The notes under the pieces are model-generated. The model saw only the letters and a program-made list of their open reading frames with translations. It had not been told where the DNA came from and did no database searches. Shown here in pieces: positions 8,099 to 17,374 of a stretch of DNA of 64,000 nt. Position 1 is the first letter of the stretch; each line of letters starts with the position of its first letter. The DNA is from an uncultured Acidimicrobiaceae bacterium (GTDB lineage: Bacteria > Actinomycetota > Acidimicrobiia > Acidimicrobiales > UBA10347), in assembly GCA_905182135.1 (NCBI GenBank), contig CAJJAG010000005.1, positions 124,001 through 188,000 of the forward strand. Reading direction: 5' to 3'. Made by a program: the position numbers and the translations under genes.

Positions 8099-10366
8099 TC
8101 AGCCGTCGTTGCGTTGGTTGATGGCGTCGAGGAGACGCACCGGAGACATGGGCAAGTCATTGAGTCGCACGCCCGTGCCATGTTCGATTGCGTTGCCGAT
8201 TGCAGCCATTGGTGGCACGATGCCGGCTTCGCCGACACCACGCACGCCATAGGGATGACCCGGGTTCGGAACCTCGACAACGATCGTCTCGATCATCGGC
8301 AGATCCGATGCAACCGGGATGCGATAGTCAAGGAAGCTTGCATTGTCGAGGGTGCCGTCGGCGTTATGGATGTATTCCTCGTTGAAGGCCCAGCCAATAC
8401 CTTGAGCCACGCCGCCCTGCATTTGTCCTTCGACATAACTCGGGTGGATGGCCTTGCCAGCATCTTGTGCAGTCGTGTAACGAGCAACGCGACATACGCC
8501 GGTTTCTTCGTCAACCTCAAGGTCGACGAGTTGGGTAGTGAATGCTGCACCGGCGCCGCGAACATTGTCGGACTTGGTGACCGAGATTGGTCCGCCGGTG
8601 CGAGGCGCCGTCTCTGCCAGCTCAGCGAGAGACAATGGCGTCTCGGTCCCACTGGCATGTTGTGCCTGACCCTCGACCCATTCGACATCGCCGATTTCGC
8701 AGTCCCACGTCTTGGCAGCGCGGCGACACAAATCTTCTTTGATGGCACGACAGCAGTCGATGACAACCTTGCCGGTTGCCAGAGTGACTCGACTACCGCC
8801 GGTGACGTCGTTGAAGCCAATGGTCTGGGTATCGGCGATCTTGACCGAGATCCGGTCGACAGAAATGCCGAATTCTTCGGCGGCGAATAGTGCCATCGAC
8901 GCACGGCTACCGCCGATGTCGGGGGAGCCCTCGATCACGTTGACGTTGCCGTCTTCGTTTACGTGCACGGTGGCGGTTGAGTTGCCACCGATATTGAACC
9001 AGAAGCCGCTGGCGACGCCGCGGCCCATGCCTTCGGGCACGGGTGACCGGTAGTGGTCCGAGTCGCGGATTGCCTCGAGAGTTTCAACGAAACCAATACG
9101 AGGAAACACCGGACCGTACGAGGACTGGGTGCCTTCGACAGCGGCGTTCGCCAAACGCAGGTCGATTGGATCCATGTTGATGGAACGAGCGAGCTCATCG
9201 ACGATGCTCTCGACGCCATAGGCAATGATGGGTGCCCCGGGGGCGCGGTACGCAGCGACCTTGGGCTTGTTGCAGACAACGTCGAAACCTTCGACAAGGA
9301 AGTTCGGGATGTCATAACACGCGATAGCTGTCATTGACGCGGCCCCAACAGGTGACCCTGGGAATGCGCCAGCTTCGAAAGCCATCCACACTTGGGCGGC
9401 GGTCATCTTGCCGTCGTTGGTTACGCCCATCTTGATCTTCATCCGTGAGCCCGAGGTCGGACCCGTTGCCTTGAAGACTTCGTCGCGACCCATGACCAGG
9501 CGCACTGGGCGGCCAGCCTTGGACGAGAGCCGGACAGCAAGTGGCTCGAGGTAGATCGTTGTCTTTCCACCGAAGCCGCCGCCGATTTCGGCAGCCGTCA
9601 CGGTGAGAGCCGATGGGGGCCAGCCAAGCGTGGTTGCCGTCATGGCTCGCAATGAGAAGTGCCCCTGGGATGAGACGAACAAGTTCGCACGGCTGTCTTG
9701 GCCTGCATCTGCCACACAAGCATGAGGCTCGATGTAACCCTGGTGGACCGGCTTGGTTGTGTACTCGCGTTCGAGCACGACATCGGCATCGGCGAAGCCC
9801 TGGTCCAGGTCGCCACGTTCGTGGACCACCCGTGATGCAGCATTCGATGGGGTTTTGGGCGCAGGGTCGACACCGCGCGTGATCATTTCGGCGTGCAGTA
9901 GTGGTGCACCGTCGGCTAATGCCTCATCGACGGTCAGCACGTGGGGGAGTGGTTCGTAGACGACCTCAATTGCGGCCACTGCGGCACGTGCTATCTCCCG
10001 GGAGGTCGCAGCTACTGCGGCGACAGGGTGGCCTTCCCACAGGACCTTGCCGCGAGCCAAGATCTTCTCGGACATAAAGACGTCGTCGGTCTTGGCGCCG
10101 GCTTCGGCGAGGTCGGGCAGGTCAGCCGCTGTGATCACAGCATGGACACCAGGCATGGCTTCGGCAGCGGACGTATCGATCGAGACGATACGAGCGTGGG
10201 CGTGGGGCGAACGAGCGACGGCACCTTCGAGCATGCCAGGCAGGGTGAGGTCAGCGCCGAAGCGGGCCTTGCCGGTGACCTTGTCGAGTCCGTCGGGCCG
10301 GATAGAACGGCTGCCGACCCATTTGTAGCTAGGGGCTCCGGTTGGGTTCTCATCAATCATGGTCAT
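8099..10366 (-). CDS. molybdenum hydroxylase large (Mo-binding) subunit, xanthine dehydrogenase family
   Basis: A 755-residue CoxL/XdhB-type subunit that binds the molybdopterin cofactor and hydroxylates its substrate with water-derived oxygen. Family landmarks are IRPDGLDKVTGKARFGAD at the start, GGGFGGKT, the AYRAPGAP loop and GVRGVGEAG near the end. The active-site loop lacks the AYxCSFR signature of form I CO dehydrogenase, so this is not a true carbon monoxide dehydrogenase. An aldehyde, N-heterocycle or hydroxybenzoyl-CoA-type substrate is possible. The ATG at 10366 overlaps the 2Fe-2S subunit stop by four bases. Confidence 0.9.
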   Translation of the reverse strand: MTMIDENPTGAPSYKWVGSRSIRPDGLDKVTGKARFGADLTLPGMLEGAVARSPHAHARIVSIDTSAAEAMPGVHAVITAADLPDLAEAGAKTDDVFMSEKILARGKVLWEGHPVAAVAATSREIARAAVAAIEVVYEPLPHVLTVDEALADGAPLLHAEMITRGVDPAPKTPSNAASRVVHERGDLDQGFADADVVLEREYTTKPVHQGYIEPHACVADAGQDSRANLFVSSQGHFSLRAMTATTLGWPPSALTVTAAEIGGGFGGKTTIYLEPLAVRLSSKAGRPVRLVMGRDEVFKATGPTSGSRMKIKMGVTNDGKMTAAQVWMAFEAGAFPGSPVGAASMTAIACYDIPNFLVEGFDVVCNKPKVAAYRAPGAPIIAYGVESIVDELARSINMDPIDLRLANAAVEGTQSSYGPVFPRIGFVETLEAIRDSDHYRSPVPEGMGRGVASGFWFNIGGNSTATVHVNEDGNVNVIEGSPDIGGSRASMALFAAEEFGISVDRISVKIADTQTIGFNDVTGGSRVTLATGKVVIDCCRAIKEDLCRRAAKTWDCEIGDVEWVEGQAQHASGTETPLSLAELAETAPRTGGPISVTKSDNVRGAGAAFTTQLVDLEVDEETGVCRVARYTTAQDAGKAIHPSYVEGQMQGGVAQGIGWAFNEEYIHNADGTLDNASFLDYRIPVASDLPMIETIVVEVPNPGHPYGVRGVGEAGIVPPMAAIGNAIEHGTGVRLNDLPMSPVRLLDAINQRNDG

Positions 10367-10860
10367 GCTGCATCTCCGCTCGTTGCGCTGGCCCGTATGC
10401 CTTCGGCGGCATCGAGTACTGCTCGAATGATCTTGTCGTAGCCGGTACACCGGCAGAGGTTGCCCGCTAGTGCGTAGCGGACTTCGGTCTCGGTGGGGTC
10501 AGGGTTCTTGTCCAGGAGCGCCTTGGCCGCAAGAAGGAATCCTGGAGTGCAGATGCCACATTGCAGCGCTGCGCCTTCTAGGAAGCACTGCTGCAACGGG
10601 TGCAGCTCATCAGCGTTGGCGAGCCCTTCGATAGTGACGATGGTTCGGCCTTCGACCTCGGGGGCGAAGATTAGGCACGCACATGTGATCCGGTCGTCCA
10701 TAAGCACCGAGCAGGCACCGCAGTCGCCAGTACCGCAACCCTCTTTGACGCCCATAAGCCCGACATCGTCGCGTAAGGCGTTGAGGAGTGACCCGCCAGA
10801 CTCACTAAGGAAGTCGGTCTCATCACCGTTGATCGTGCAGTTGATATGGGTGCGGCTCAT
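10363..10860 (-). CDS. molybdenum hydroxylase 2Fe-2S subunit (CoxS type)
   Basis: A 165-residue electron-transfer subunit with two 2Fe-2S clusters. The plant-ferredoxin-like cluster uses C42, C47, C50 and C62 (GCGTGDCGACSV). The C-terminal helical cluster uses C101-x2-C104 (QCGICTPG) and C136-x-C138 (NLCRCTGY). It passes electrons from the molybdenum site to FAD. The gene is tightly coupled on both sides: its ATG overlaps the upstream FAD-subunit stop by one base, and its stop overlaps the large-subunit start by four. Confidence 0.93.
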   Translation of the reverse strand: MSRTHINCTINGDETDFLSESGGSLLNALRDDVGLMGVKEGCGTGDCGACSVLMDDRITCACLIFAPEVEGRTIVTIEGLANADELHPLQQCFLEGAALQCGICTPGFLLAAKALLDKNPDPTETEVRYALAGNLCRCTGYDKIIRAVLDAAEGIRASATSGDAA

Positions 10861-11744
10861 CAGTGGGCTCCGTTTTCTGTTGCGGTTCCGGCGGCTCGTT
10901 CGGCCGCAAGTTTGACGACTCGTTTGGCGAGCACGCCTGCGACCTGTTTTCGGTAGGCGATAGTGCCGCGTTTGTCGTCGATGGGATCACAAGCAGCACT
11001 AGCTGCTGCGGCGACGGCTGACAGCGTGTCGTCGGTGATTGGATGACCAATGAGCGCTGCTTCGGCGTCGGTTACGCGTCGCACGGTGGGGGCAACAGCA
11101 CCCAGAGCGATACGAGCTTCGGTGCAGTTGCCGTCGGCATCGAGCGTGATGCGAGCGCCAGCGCCAACGACAGCGATGTCCATTTCGGTCCGAGGGGTCA
11201 TACGAAGGTAGGCATCGCCTGTTCGGGCCGGAGGCTTATCAACTTCAAACTCGACAATGAATTCGCCTGGCTCAAGTGAGGTGTGTCCTGGCGCGGTTGC
11301 GACCTGGTCCACCGTGATGGTGCGCGTGCCATCGGGGGTTGCGATGATGGCACGTGCCCCGTTGACGATCATTGCTGGCACCGAGTCCGCAGCTGGCGAC
11401 GCGTTGCAAAGATTGCCGCCAAGGCTCGAGCGGTTCTGGATCTGATCAGAACCAATTAGTCCTGCAGCCTCGCTCAGGCCTGGGAACTGGCGGGAGAAGG
11501 CGATGTTTTCGGTAAGCCCGCTGGTCGGTGCTGCTGCACCGATCGTCCAGCTCGTATCGCCCTCGGTTACTGCCGTGAGCCGGTCGATGCGTTTCAGGTC
11601 AACGAGCAGGCCTGGTTCAGGTCGGCCCGATCGGATCTGGGGAATGAGATCGGTTGCTCCTGCGAACACCCGCGAGTCTGATGTTGATGCGAGTGCCCCG
11701 ACGGCTTCTTCGATTGTGATTGGAGCCAGATAGTCCACGTACAT
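10860..11744 (-). CDS. molybdenum hydroxylase FAD-binding subunit (CoxM type)
   Basis: A 294-residue FAD-binding subunit of the PCMH fold, first gene of the molybdenum-hydroxylase operon. It has FAGATDLIPQIRSG near residues 28-41 and NRSSLGGNLCNASPAAD around 105-121, the two FAD pyrophosphate loops of this family, plus a C-terminal CoxM domain. An AAGGAG ribosome site sits only one base before the annotated ATG (11744) but seven bases before a GTG two codons in, so translation may really start at 11738. The divergent nitroreductase starts 71 bases away. Confidence 0.9.
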   Translation of the reverse strand: MYVDYLAPITIEEAVGALASTSDSRVFAGATDLIPQIRSGRPEPGLLVDLKRIDRLTAVTEGDTSWTIGAAAPTSGLTENIAFSRQFPGLSEAAGLIGSDQIQNRSSLGGNLCNASPAADSVPAMIVNGARAIIATPDGTRTITVDQVATAPGHTSLEPGEFIVEFEVDKPPARTGDAYLRMTPRTEMDIAVVGAGARITLDADGNCTEARIALGAVAPTVRRVTDAEAALIGHPITDDTLSAVAAAASAACDPIDDKRGTIAYRKQVAGVLAKRVVKLAAERAAGTATENGAH

Positions 11745-11815
11745 TCTCCTTGAGTGACGTAATACAATTGTGGCGCAGTTTCGCGCTCAGTGGGTAGCCG
11801 GATCACAATGAGTAG
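11745..11815. promoter_or_regulatory. divergent promoter region with ACAATTGT palindrome
   Basis: This 71-base gap separates the molybdenum-hydroxylase operon from the divergent nitroreductase, so it must carry both promoters. A perfect 8-base palindrome ACAATTGT lies at 11764-11771 and could be an operator core. No regulator is encoded nearby. Confidence 0.35.
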
Positions 11816-12478
11816 GTGAACGTTTCTGATGCCCTTGCTAATCGCTATTCGGTTCGGGGCTACAAGCCCGACCCCGTGCCCGAAGAACTCATCCGCGAAG
11901 TGCTCGATATTTCGCGACTTGCCGCCTCTGGTACCAATACCCAGCCATGGCATATCGCCGTTGTTTCGGGTGATGCCCGCGATCGGTTACGAGACGAGTT
12001 GTGTGAACTGTTCGATGCAGGCACGCCGCAATCTTCGGGGTTCGAGCGTAATGCCACGATGGAAAGTCCCTACATCGATCGCCGTCGTGCGTGCGGCTTT
12101 GGTTACTACGAAACAATGGGTGTCACGCGAGAAAATAAAGAAGGCCGTCTCGCGATTGCTCGAAAGAACTTCGAGTTCTTCGATGCGCCTCACGTAGCGT
12201 TCTTTTCGATGCCCAGCAACTTTGTGTACCCGCAAGCTGTCGACATGGGCATCCTGTTGGGGTCCATGATGCTCGTCATGGTCGAGAAGGGCATGGGCTG
12301 CATCGCTCAAGGTTCGCTTGCTGGCTACCCAGAGCCCGTAAAAGAGATCGCCGACATCCCTGAAGACAACGAAATCCTATTTGGGTTGTCTTTCGGCTTT
12401 ATCGACGACGAAGCCCACATCAATACCGTCCGAATGGACCGTGTACCCGTGGATGAGATCGCCAGCTTTACGAGCTGA
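11816..12478 (+). CDS. nitroreductase family protein
   Basis: A 220-residue FMN-dependent nitroreductase-fold protein. The N-terminus NRYSVRGYKPDPVP and the SGTNTQPWH segment near residues 40-48 are the usual phosphate- and FMN-contacting parts of this family. A GMGCIAQ segment follows near residue 160. Such enzymes reduce nitro groups, quinones or flavins with NAD(P)H, and the physiological substrate is unknown. Translation begins at the GTG at 11816, the only start giving the family N-terminus. A strong hairpin at 12557-12591 probably ends the transcript. Confidence 0.85.
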   Translation: MNVSDALANRYSVRGYKPDPVPEELIREVLDISRLAASGTNTQPWHIAVVSGDARDRLRDELCELFDAGTPQSSGFERNATMESPYIDRRRACGFGYYETMGVTRENKEGRLAIARKNFEFFDAPHVAFFSMPSNFVYPQAVDMGILLGSMMLVMVEKGMGCIAQGSLAGYPEPVKEIADIPEDNEILFGLSFGFIDDEAHINTVRMDRVPVDEIASFTS

Positions 12479-12556
12479 GGGACGTGGCCGCTCTCGGGCC
12501 GTGCCCTGAAGTGCCGCCATGTAGCTGTCTGGTTCGTTTTCAGATCGCTTTCAACG

Positions 12557-12591
12557 GCCCCGTTTGTGGCATGGACTGCCGCAAACGGGGC
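12557..12591. terminator. 15-bp stem hairpin between convergent genes
   Basis: GCCCCGTTTG at 12557-12566 pairs with CAAACGGGGC at 12582-12591. The inner GGCA/TGCC pairs extend the stem to 15 bp with one G-T pair and a 5-base loop. It lies between the converging nitroreductase and alcohol dehydrogenase genes, so it can act as a terminator in both directions. There is no clear T-run on either side. Confidence 0.65.
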
Positions 12592-12747
12592 AAGGGTGAG
12601 CCCGGTCAAAATCATGATGTGAGCACGGGCACGCCAACCTTCTCCGAATCGGAGCTGCGCTGGGACTGCTAATTTGTCAGTCGAGGCCGTCTCTGAAGCG
12701 ACCCGGGCACCGGGCCAAGCAGAACCTGCAGAGCGAAAACCTGACTG

Positions 12748-13839
12748 CTAGAAGTCGATAACCGTGCGGGTGCCTTCGCGTCGTTGCATGGCTTGGTAGC
12801 CGTCGTTGATCTGGTCGAGATGGATGTGCTGGCTGACCATTTCGTCGAGCATGAGTCGGCCGTCAAGGTACATGTTTACGTACTGAGGCATGTCCTTGCG
12901 AAACACGTTGGAGCCCATCATGGAACCCTTGAGGGTCTTCTCCATCATGAAGATCTCATACCCAGGAATTTCGACCTTGGCGTCGAATGGCATCATGCCC
13001 ACGATCACCGTGGTGCCACGAATACCGGTGACGGCCCACGCTTGTTCGGCCGTCTGCTTTAGGCCGATGCATTCGAAGGCATAGTCGGCCATTTGGCCGC
13101 CGGTGGCTTCTTTGACATGGGCCACGACATCGGTTTCGGCACCGTTGATGATGTCGGTAGCACCGAGGACCTTGGCGAGTTCGAGCTTCTCAGGAGTGAT
13201 GTCAACGGCGAAGATACGACCGGCGCCAGCAATACGAGCGCCCTGAAGTGCAGAGAGGCCAATTCCGCCGCAGCCAAAGATGACCACGGTCGAGCCAGGC
13301 TCGATGCGAGCGGTTCGAAATACTGCACCGACGCCAGTGGTGACACCGCAACCAATAAGTGATGCCTTGTCGAGCGGCATATCGGGGTGCACCTTCACCA
13401 CGGCGTTTTCGTGCACCAGCATTTCTTCGGCAAACCCTCCGAGCCGAGCGAACTGGGCAAGACCTTCGCCAGCAGCGTTGGTGAGTCGAGGCGCTGCATC
13501 CCTGGGTCGGCCGACGGCACGTAGGTTCGTGCACACGTTGGGGTGTCCGGTTAGGCACATGTTGCACGTGCCGCAGAACAACGACAGACAGGTAATGACT
13601 CGATCGCCCGGTTTGCAATAAGCGACGTCCTGGCCCACAGCCTGCACGATGCCCGCTGACTCGTGGCCCATGACTGCGGGCAGCTTGGTTTCCCAGTGAC
13701 CTTCCATGAAGTGGAGGTCGCTGTGACACAGCCCCGCATGCACGGTCTGGATCAGGACCTCGTTCGGTCCGGGTTTGTCGACGGTGACGTCTTCGATCAC
13801 TAACTCGCCCGGAATTTGATTCAGTACAGCAGCCTTCAT
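12748..13839 (-). CDS. zinc-dependent alcohol dehydrogenase (MDR superfamily)
   Basis: A 363-residue medium-chain alcohol dehydrogenase. The catalytic zinc site is seen in GLCHSD (Cys38) and GHESAG. The structural zinc uses the four cysteines of the CGTCNMCLTGHPNVC region near residues 90-105. The NAD-binding loop reads GCGGIGLSALQG. The length and C-terminus (the MMEKTLKGSMMGS region) resemble actinobacterial class III-like or mycothiol-type dehydrogenases acting on primary alcohols and aldehydes. The ATG at 13839 gives MKAAVLNQIPG; the open frame upstream to 14031 has no family likeness. Confidence 0.88.
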   Translation of the reverse strand: MKAAVLNQIPGELVIEDVTVDKPGPNEVLIQTVHAGLCHSDLHFMEGHWETKLPAVMGHESAGIVQAVGQDVAYCKPGDRVITCLSLFCGTCNMCLTGHPNVCTNLRAVGRPRDAAPRLTNAAGEGLAQFARLGGFAEEMLVHENAVVKVHPDMPLDKASLIGCGVTTGVGAVFRTARIEPGSTVVIFGCGGIGLSALQGARIAGAGRIFAVDITPEKLELAKVLGATDIINGAETDVVAHVKEATGGQMADYAFECIGLKQTAEQAWAVTGIRGTTVIVGMMPFDAKVEIPGYEIFMMEKTLKGSMMGSNVFRKDMPQYVNMYLDGRLMLDEMVSQHIHLDQINDGYQAMQRREGTRTVIDF

Positions 13840-14181
13840 GCCCCCATACTGAATGACCGGAGGCCCTTTGGCAAAATGCTGCTGCAGAACATCTGGTTGG
13901 CACCCGACGGCTGGGTCCTGGGAGTCGAGTTGGTCACACGAGAAGTTGTAGGTGTCGTGCAGGTCGGGTGCGCTTGCGACAGTGAGTGCGCCATTGGCGC
14001 TTGGCAGCACCTGCCAAGCCCGGAACCGCAACCGCAGTGATCACGAGAATCACGGCCCAAATCGAGGTTTCGCAGCCCGCGCAGCTCATTTTTATCACCC
14101 CAAAATGGGCTGACCGTGACGAACGAACGGATTGCTCAGCGAACTACACGCGCCGTACCGCCGCCATCTACGGTCGTTGAC
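13840..14181. promoter_or_regulatory. 342-base divergent intergenic region
   Basis: The region separates the alcohol dehydrogenase (minus) from the serine hydrolase (plus) and must contain both promoters. No repeat, hairpin or gene stands out. The hydrolase frame is open back to a GTG at 14116, so part of this stretch could be coding if that start is used. Confidence 0.4.
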
Positions 14182-15363
14182 ATGACTGACTGGTTAGATG
14201 CACACGGCGGGGTCAAAGGGAATGTAGCTGAGGGTTTTGAGCCGGTAGCTCGGGCTTTTGTCGACAACTTTGCCGAACGTAATGAAACCGGTGCCTCCGT
14301 CTGTGTGTATGTCAACGGTCTGCCCGTCGTCGACCTATGGGGCGGCACGGCGAATCACAAGACAAACGAACCGTGGCGTCAGGAGTCAGCGACCGTCGTC
14401 TTCTCGACCACAAAGGGAGCGGCTGCTATTTGTGTAGCGATGCTCGCACAACAAGGCAAGCTTGACTACGACGCGCCAGTGGCCACGTACTGGCCCGAGT
14501 TCGCGACGCAAGGCAAGGAGCACATAACGGTCGGTCAGCTCATGAGCCACCAGGCAGGCCTCGCCTATGTCGATCCGCCGCTCCCGCTGGAAGAAATACT
14601 GAAGGTCACGCCGGTCGTTGAGGCCCTGGCTGATCAAGCCCCTCTATGGGAACCAGGCACCAAACATGGCTACCACGCACTCACCTTTGGATGGCTAGCG
14701 GGCGAGCTTGTCCGTCGGGTCGACGGTCGTACCATTGGCCGCTATTTTGCCGAAGAGGTCGCCGGTCCGCTCGGACTCGACTTCTGGATTGGCCTGCCCG
14801 AGGACCAAGAGTGGCGGGTCGCTCGGTTGCGTGGTGCACCCCGTCCAACTGGCGAGGCGTTAGACCTCATGCGCAAGATTGCTGGGCGAGGCACGATGGG
14901 TGCACGAGCGCTTCAAATGGACGGGGCATTCGCACCAGTTGACGGCGTCGATCCATTTAAGACGCGCTCGGTGCGTGCCAGTGAAGTTCCTGCGGCGAAT
15001 GGCGTGACCAATGCCGCGTCGGTTGCCCGAATGTATGCGGCGACAATTGGCGAGGTCGATGGTGTGCGACTGCTAGACAGTGCAACGGTCGACACCATCG
15101 GTGCTGAGCGTGTGTTCGGTCCTGATGAGTCACTCGTGCTGCCGACACGTTTCGGTTACGGGTTCATGCTGCATTGCGATGAACTCGTACTGACCCAGGA
15201 CGGGGCATTCGGACACTATGGCTCAGGTGGCTCTTTGGGCTTTGCTGACCCTTCAACCGGGATGGCCTTTGGTTATGTCATGAATCAGATGGGCGGTGGC
15301 ATTGCTAGCGACCCGCGCGCCGTAGCTCTTCTGCAAGCTGCCCACTCCTGTTTAGAAAACTGA
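14182..15363 (+). CDS. serine hydrolase, beta-lactamase/EstB-like family
   Basis: A 393-residue class C beta-lactamase-fold esterase. The Ser-x-x-Lys catalytic motif is S75-T-T-K78 (VVFSTTKG). The family segment VGQLMSHQAGL follows, and a Tyr in KHGYHALTFGW likely supplies the Y-x-N-type base. A late FGHYGSGGSLGF stands in for the K-T-G strand. Members are esterases or D-amino-acid amidases rather than resistance enzymes. The ATG at 14182 starts at the conserved region; a GTG at 14116 would add 22 low-complexity residues. No signal peptide is visible, so it is probably cytoplasmic. Confidence 0.83.
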   Translation: MTDWLDAHGGVKGNVAEGFEPVARAFVDNFAERNETGASVCVYVNGLPVVDLWGGTANHKTNEPWRQESATVVFSTTKGAAAICVAMLAQQGKLDYDAPVATYWPEFATQGKEHITVGQLMSHQAGLAYVDPPLPLEEILKVTPVVEALADQAPLWEPGTKHGYHALTFGWLAGELVRRVDGRTIGRYFAEEVAGPLGLDFWIGLPEDQEWRVARLRGAPRPTGEALDLMRKIAGRGTMGARALQMDGAFAPVDGVDPFKTRSVRASEVPAANGVTNAASVARMYAATIGEVDGVRLLDSATVDTIGAERVFGPDESLVLPTRFGYGFMLHCDELVLTQDGAFGHYGSGGSLGFADPSTGMAFGYVMNQMGGGIASDPRAVALLQAAHSCLEN

Positions 15364-15409
15364 TCTGCTAGACGTCATTATTGCCAGCAGGAACGACGAG
15401 CCCGGCAGC

Positions 15410-15447
15410 CACCACAGTAGTTCTCAATCACCACAGCAGTTCTCAAT
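15410..15447. repeat. 19-base tandem duplication
   Basis: Two head-to-tail copies of CACCACAGTAGTTCTCAAT, at 15410-15428 and 15429-15447, differ at one base (T to C). They lie between the convergent serine hydrolase and monooxygenase genes. Confidence 0.8.
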
Positions 15448-15541
15448 GGAGCCGTTTGATCGCAGCCGATGAGGCGTGTCTCTGGTCTAACTTAGCGACC
15501 GCTGTCTTCTGTGGTTTGTGCGTCGTTCTCGGTGACCGCCA

Positions 15542-17374
15542 TCAACGGACGTCGCACCCTTCGAGATCACCTGCTTCGCGCCAATCGTTCAGGATTTCGA
15601 AGAACTTGACTGGCCCGGCGCCATAGCTGGCACTGAAGAAACCGTTCGGGTTCTCGGCCACACCTTCGTTGTTGTAATAGCCGGGTGTGCATTCGGCGCG
15701 GAATTTAGCGCCCATCCTGGCCTTGGCATCCATTTCGTCAACCCAGGCCTGTTCTCCCTCGACGGTGGCCTCGATAACCGAGCCATCAGCGTCGCGGACC
15801 TTGTCCAGGATGTACGCGACATGAACCGCCTGCTCGTTCAACGTCTGAGGCACATTCACGGTGATTGCACCTTGGGTAAAGCCCATAAAGAACGCGTTGG
15901 GGAAACCCTCGGTTTGTAATCCGTGCACGGTGCGCAGGCCGTTTTCCCATTTGTCGCTGAGCTTCTGTCCGTCGCGGCCAACAACGTCGTAGCCGGATCG
16001 ACGGGTGTAGCTAGTGCCAACCTCGAAGCCGGTAGCGAAGATGATGCAATCGAGTTCGTAGTGCTCGCCGTTCGCGATAAGGCCGGTTTCAGTGAACTGC
16101 TCGATGCCCTTGCCCTCGGTGTCCACCAGATGCACGTTCGGGCGATTGAACGTGGGCAGGTATTCGTCGTGGAAACACGGCCGCTTGCAGAACTGGCGGT
16201 AATACGGCTTAAGCGACTCGGCAATCTTGGGATCATCGACGATCTCTTGTGCCCGAGTGCGAATGGTTTCCATCTTGCGGTAGTCCGACATCTCCATGAG
16301 CTCGGCTCGCTCTTGCGGCGTCAGGCGGCGACCGAGTTTCTTGGCCGCGGTCTTTGCTGCAATGCCGGTCAGATTGCGGAAGATATCTGTCCAACCATCG
16401 TTGACCAGATCCTCGTCCTGCTCAGCACCGGTGACTAACTTGTTGAAATTTTCCATCCGTCGGTATTGCCAGCCTGGTTCCAGACTGTCCACAAATTCTT
16501 GGGGTGTCTCGCGGTTGTTGCGCACGTCGATCGACGAGGGGGTGCGTTGGAAAACAAACAACTCTTTGGCTGATGCGCCCAGATGCGGTACGCACTGAAC
16601 AGCGGTGGCGCCGGTGCCGATAATGCCGACGCGCTTGTCCTTCAGCCCGTCGAGGCTGCCTGCGTTGCTGCCGCCGGTGTAGTCGTAGTCCCACCGGCTG
16701 GTGTGGAAGGTATGGCCTTGGTAGTCGTTGATGCCTTCGATAGCGGGGAGCTTGGGACGGTTGAGTGGGCCGTTGGCCATGGCGACAGCACGGGCTGTGA
16801 AGCGGTCGCCCTTGTCGGTTTCGATGATCCAATGATCGTGTGCATCGTCCCAAGTCACGGCGGTCACGCCCGTGCTCAGTAACGCTTTCTCGTACAGGTT
16901 GTAGTGGCGAGCGATGTTCTTCGAATGCTCCATGATTTCGGGAGCGAACGAGTACTTATGCTTGGGGATGTAGTCGAGTTCTTCGAGCATAGGTAGATAG
17001 CAATATGACTCGACATCGCACATGGCGCCGGGGTAACGGTTCCAATACCAGGTGCCGCCGAAGTCGCCACCCTTTTCGATCACACGGACGTCATTGAAGC
17101 CGGCCTCGCTCAAGCGCCCACCCATGAGTAGCCCGCCAAAGCCGCCACCGATGATGGCCACGTCGACATGGTCGAACACTGGCTCGCGTTCGGGTGCTTG
17201 TTGGTACGGGTCGTCGACGTAGCTCGAGAAGTCACCGGTGACCTCGATGTACTGCTCGTTGGCATCGGTCCGAACCCGTTTGTCGCGCTCGAAAAGGTAC
17301 TTCTCTTTCAAGGCGAGGGGGTCGAAGTCGATAGCGCCAAGGGTTTCGACCAATACATCGGAGAACTCAGTCAT
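15542..17374 (-). CDS. Baeyer-Villiger-type flavin monooxygenase
   Basis: A 610-residue NAD(P)/FAD monooxygenase. The first Rossmann motif GGGFGG is at 76-81. The type I BVMO fingerprint appears as YQGHTFHTSRWD, close to the F-x-G-x3-H-x3-W pattern, and the NADPH motif GTGATAVQ follows. An N-terminal extension of about 65 residues precedes the FAD domain, as in the cyclohexanone/phenylacetone monooxygenase subgroup. It is expected to insert oxygen into a ketone to give an ester or lactone. The two lactonase-type hydrolases elsewhere in the window are plausible but unproven partners. Confidence 0.87.
   Translation of the reverse strand: MTEFSDVLVETLGAIDFDPLALKEKYLFERDKRVRTDANEQYIEVTGDFSSYVDDPYQQAPEREPVFDHVDVAIIGGGFGGLLMGGRLSEAGFNDVRVIEKGGDFGGTWYWNRYPGAMCDVESYCYLPMLEELDYIPKHKYSFAPEIMEHSKNIARHYNLYEKALLSTGVTAVTWDDAHDHWIIETDKGDRFTARAVAMANGPLNRPKLPAIEGINDYQGHTFHTSRWDYDYTGGSNAGSLDGLKDKRVGIIGTGATAVQCVPHLGASAKELFVFQRTPSSIDVRNNRETPQEFVDSLEPGWQYRRMENFNKLVTGAEQDEDLVNDGWTDIFRNLTGIAAKTAAKKLGRRLTPQERAELMEMSDYRKMETIRTRAQEIVDDPKIAESLKPYYRQFCKRPCFHDEYLPTFNRPNVHLVDTEGKGIEQFTETGLIANGEHYELDCIIFATGFEVGTSYTRRSGYDVVGRDGQKLSDKWENGLRTVHGLQTEGFPNAFFMGFTQGAITVNVPQTLNEQAVHVAYILDKVRDADGSVIEATVEGEQAWVDEMDAKARMGAKFRAECTPGYYNNEGVAENPNGFFSASYGAGPVKFFEILNDWREAGDLEGCDVR

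Noticed and set aside
8099-10366. Form I carbon monoxide dehydrogenase (coxMSL)
   Set aside because: The subunit layout fits, but the large subunit lacks the AYxCSFR active-site loop, so only a general molybdenum hydroxylase can be claimed.
14182-15363. Beta-lactamase resistance enzyme
   Set aside because: The S-x-x-K motif is shared with esterases; there is no signal peptide, and the sequence follows the EstB-like group.
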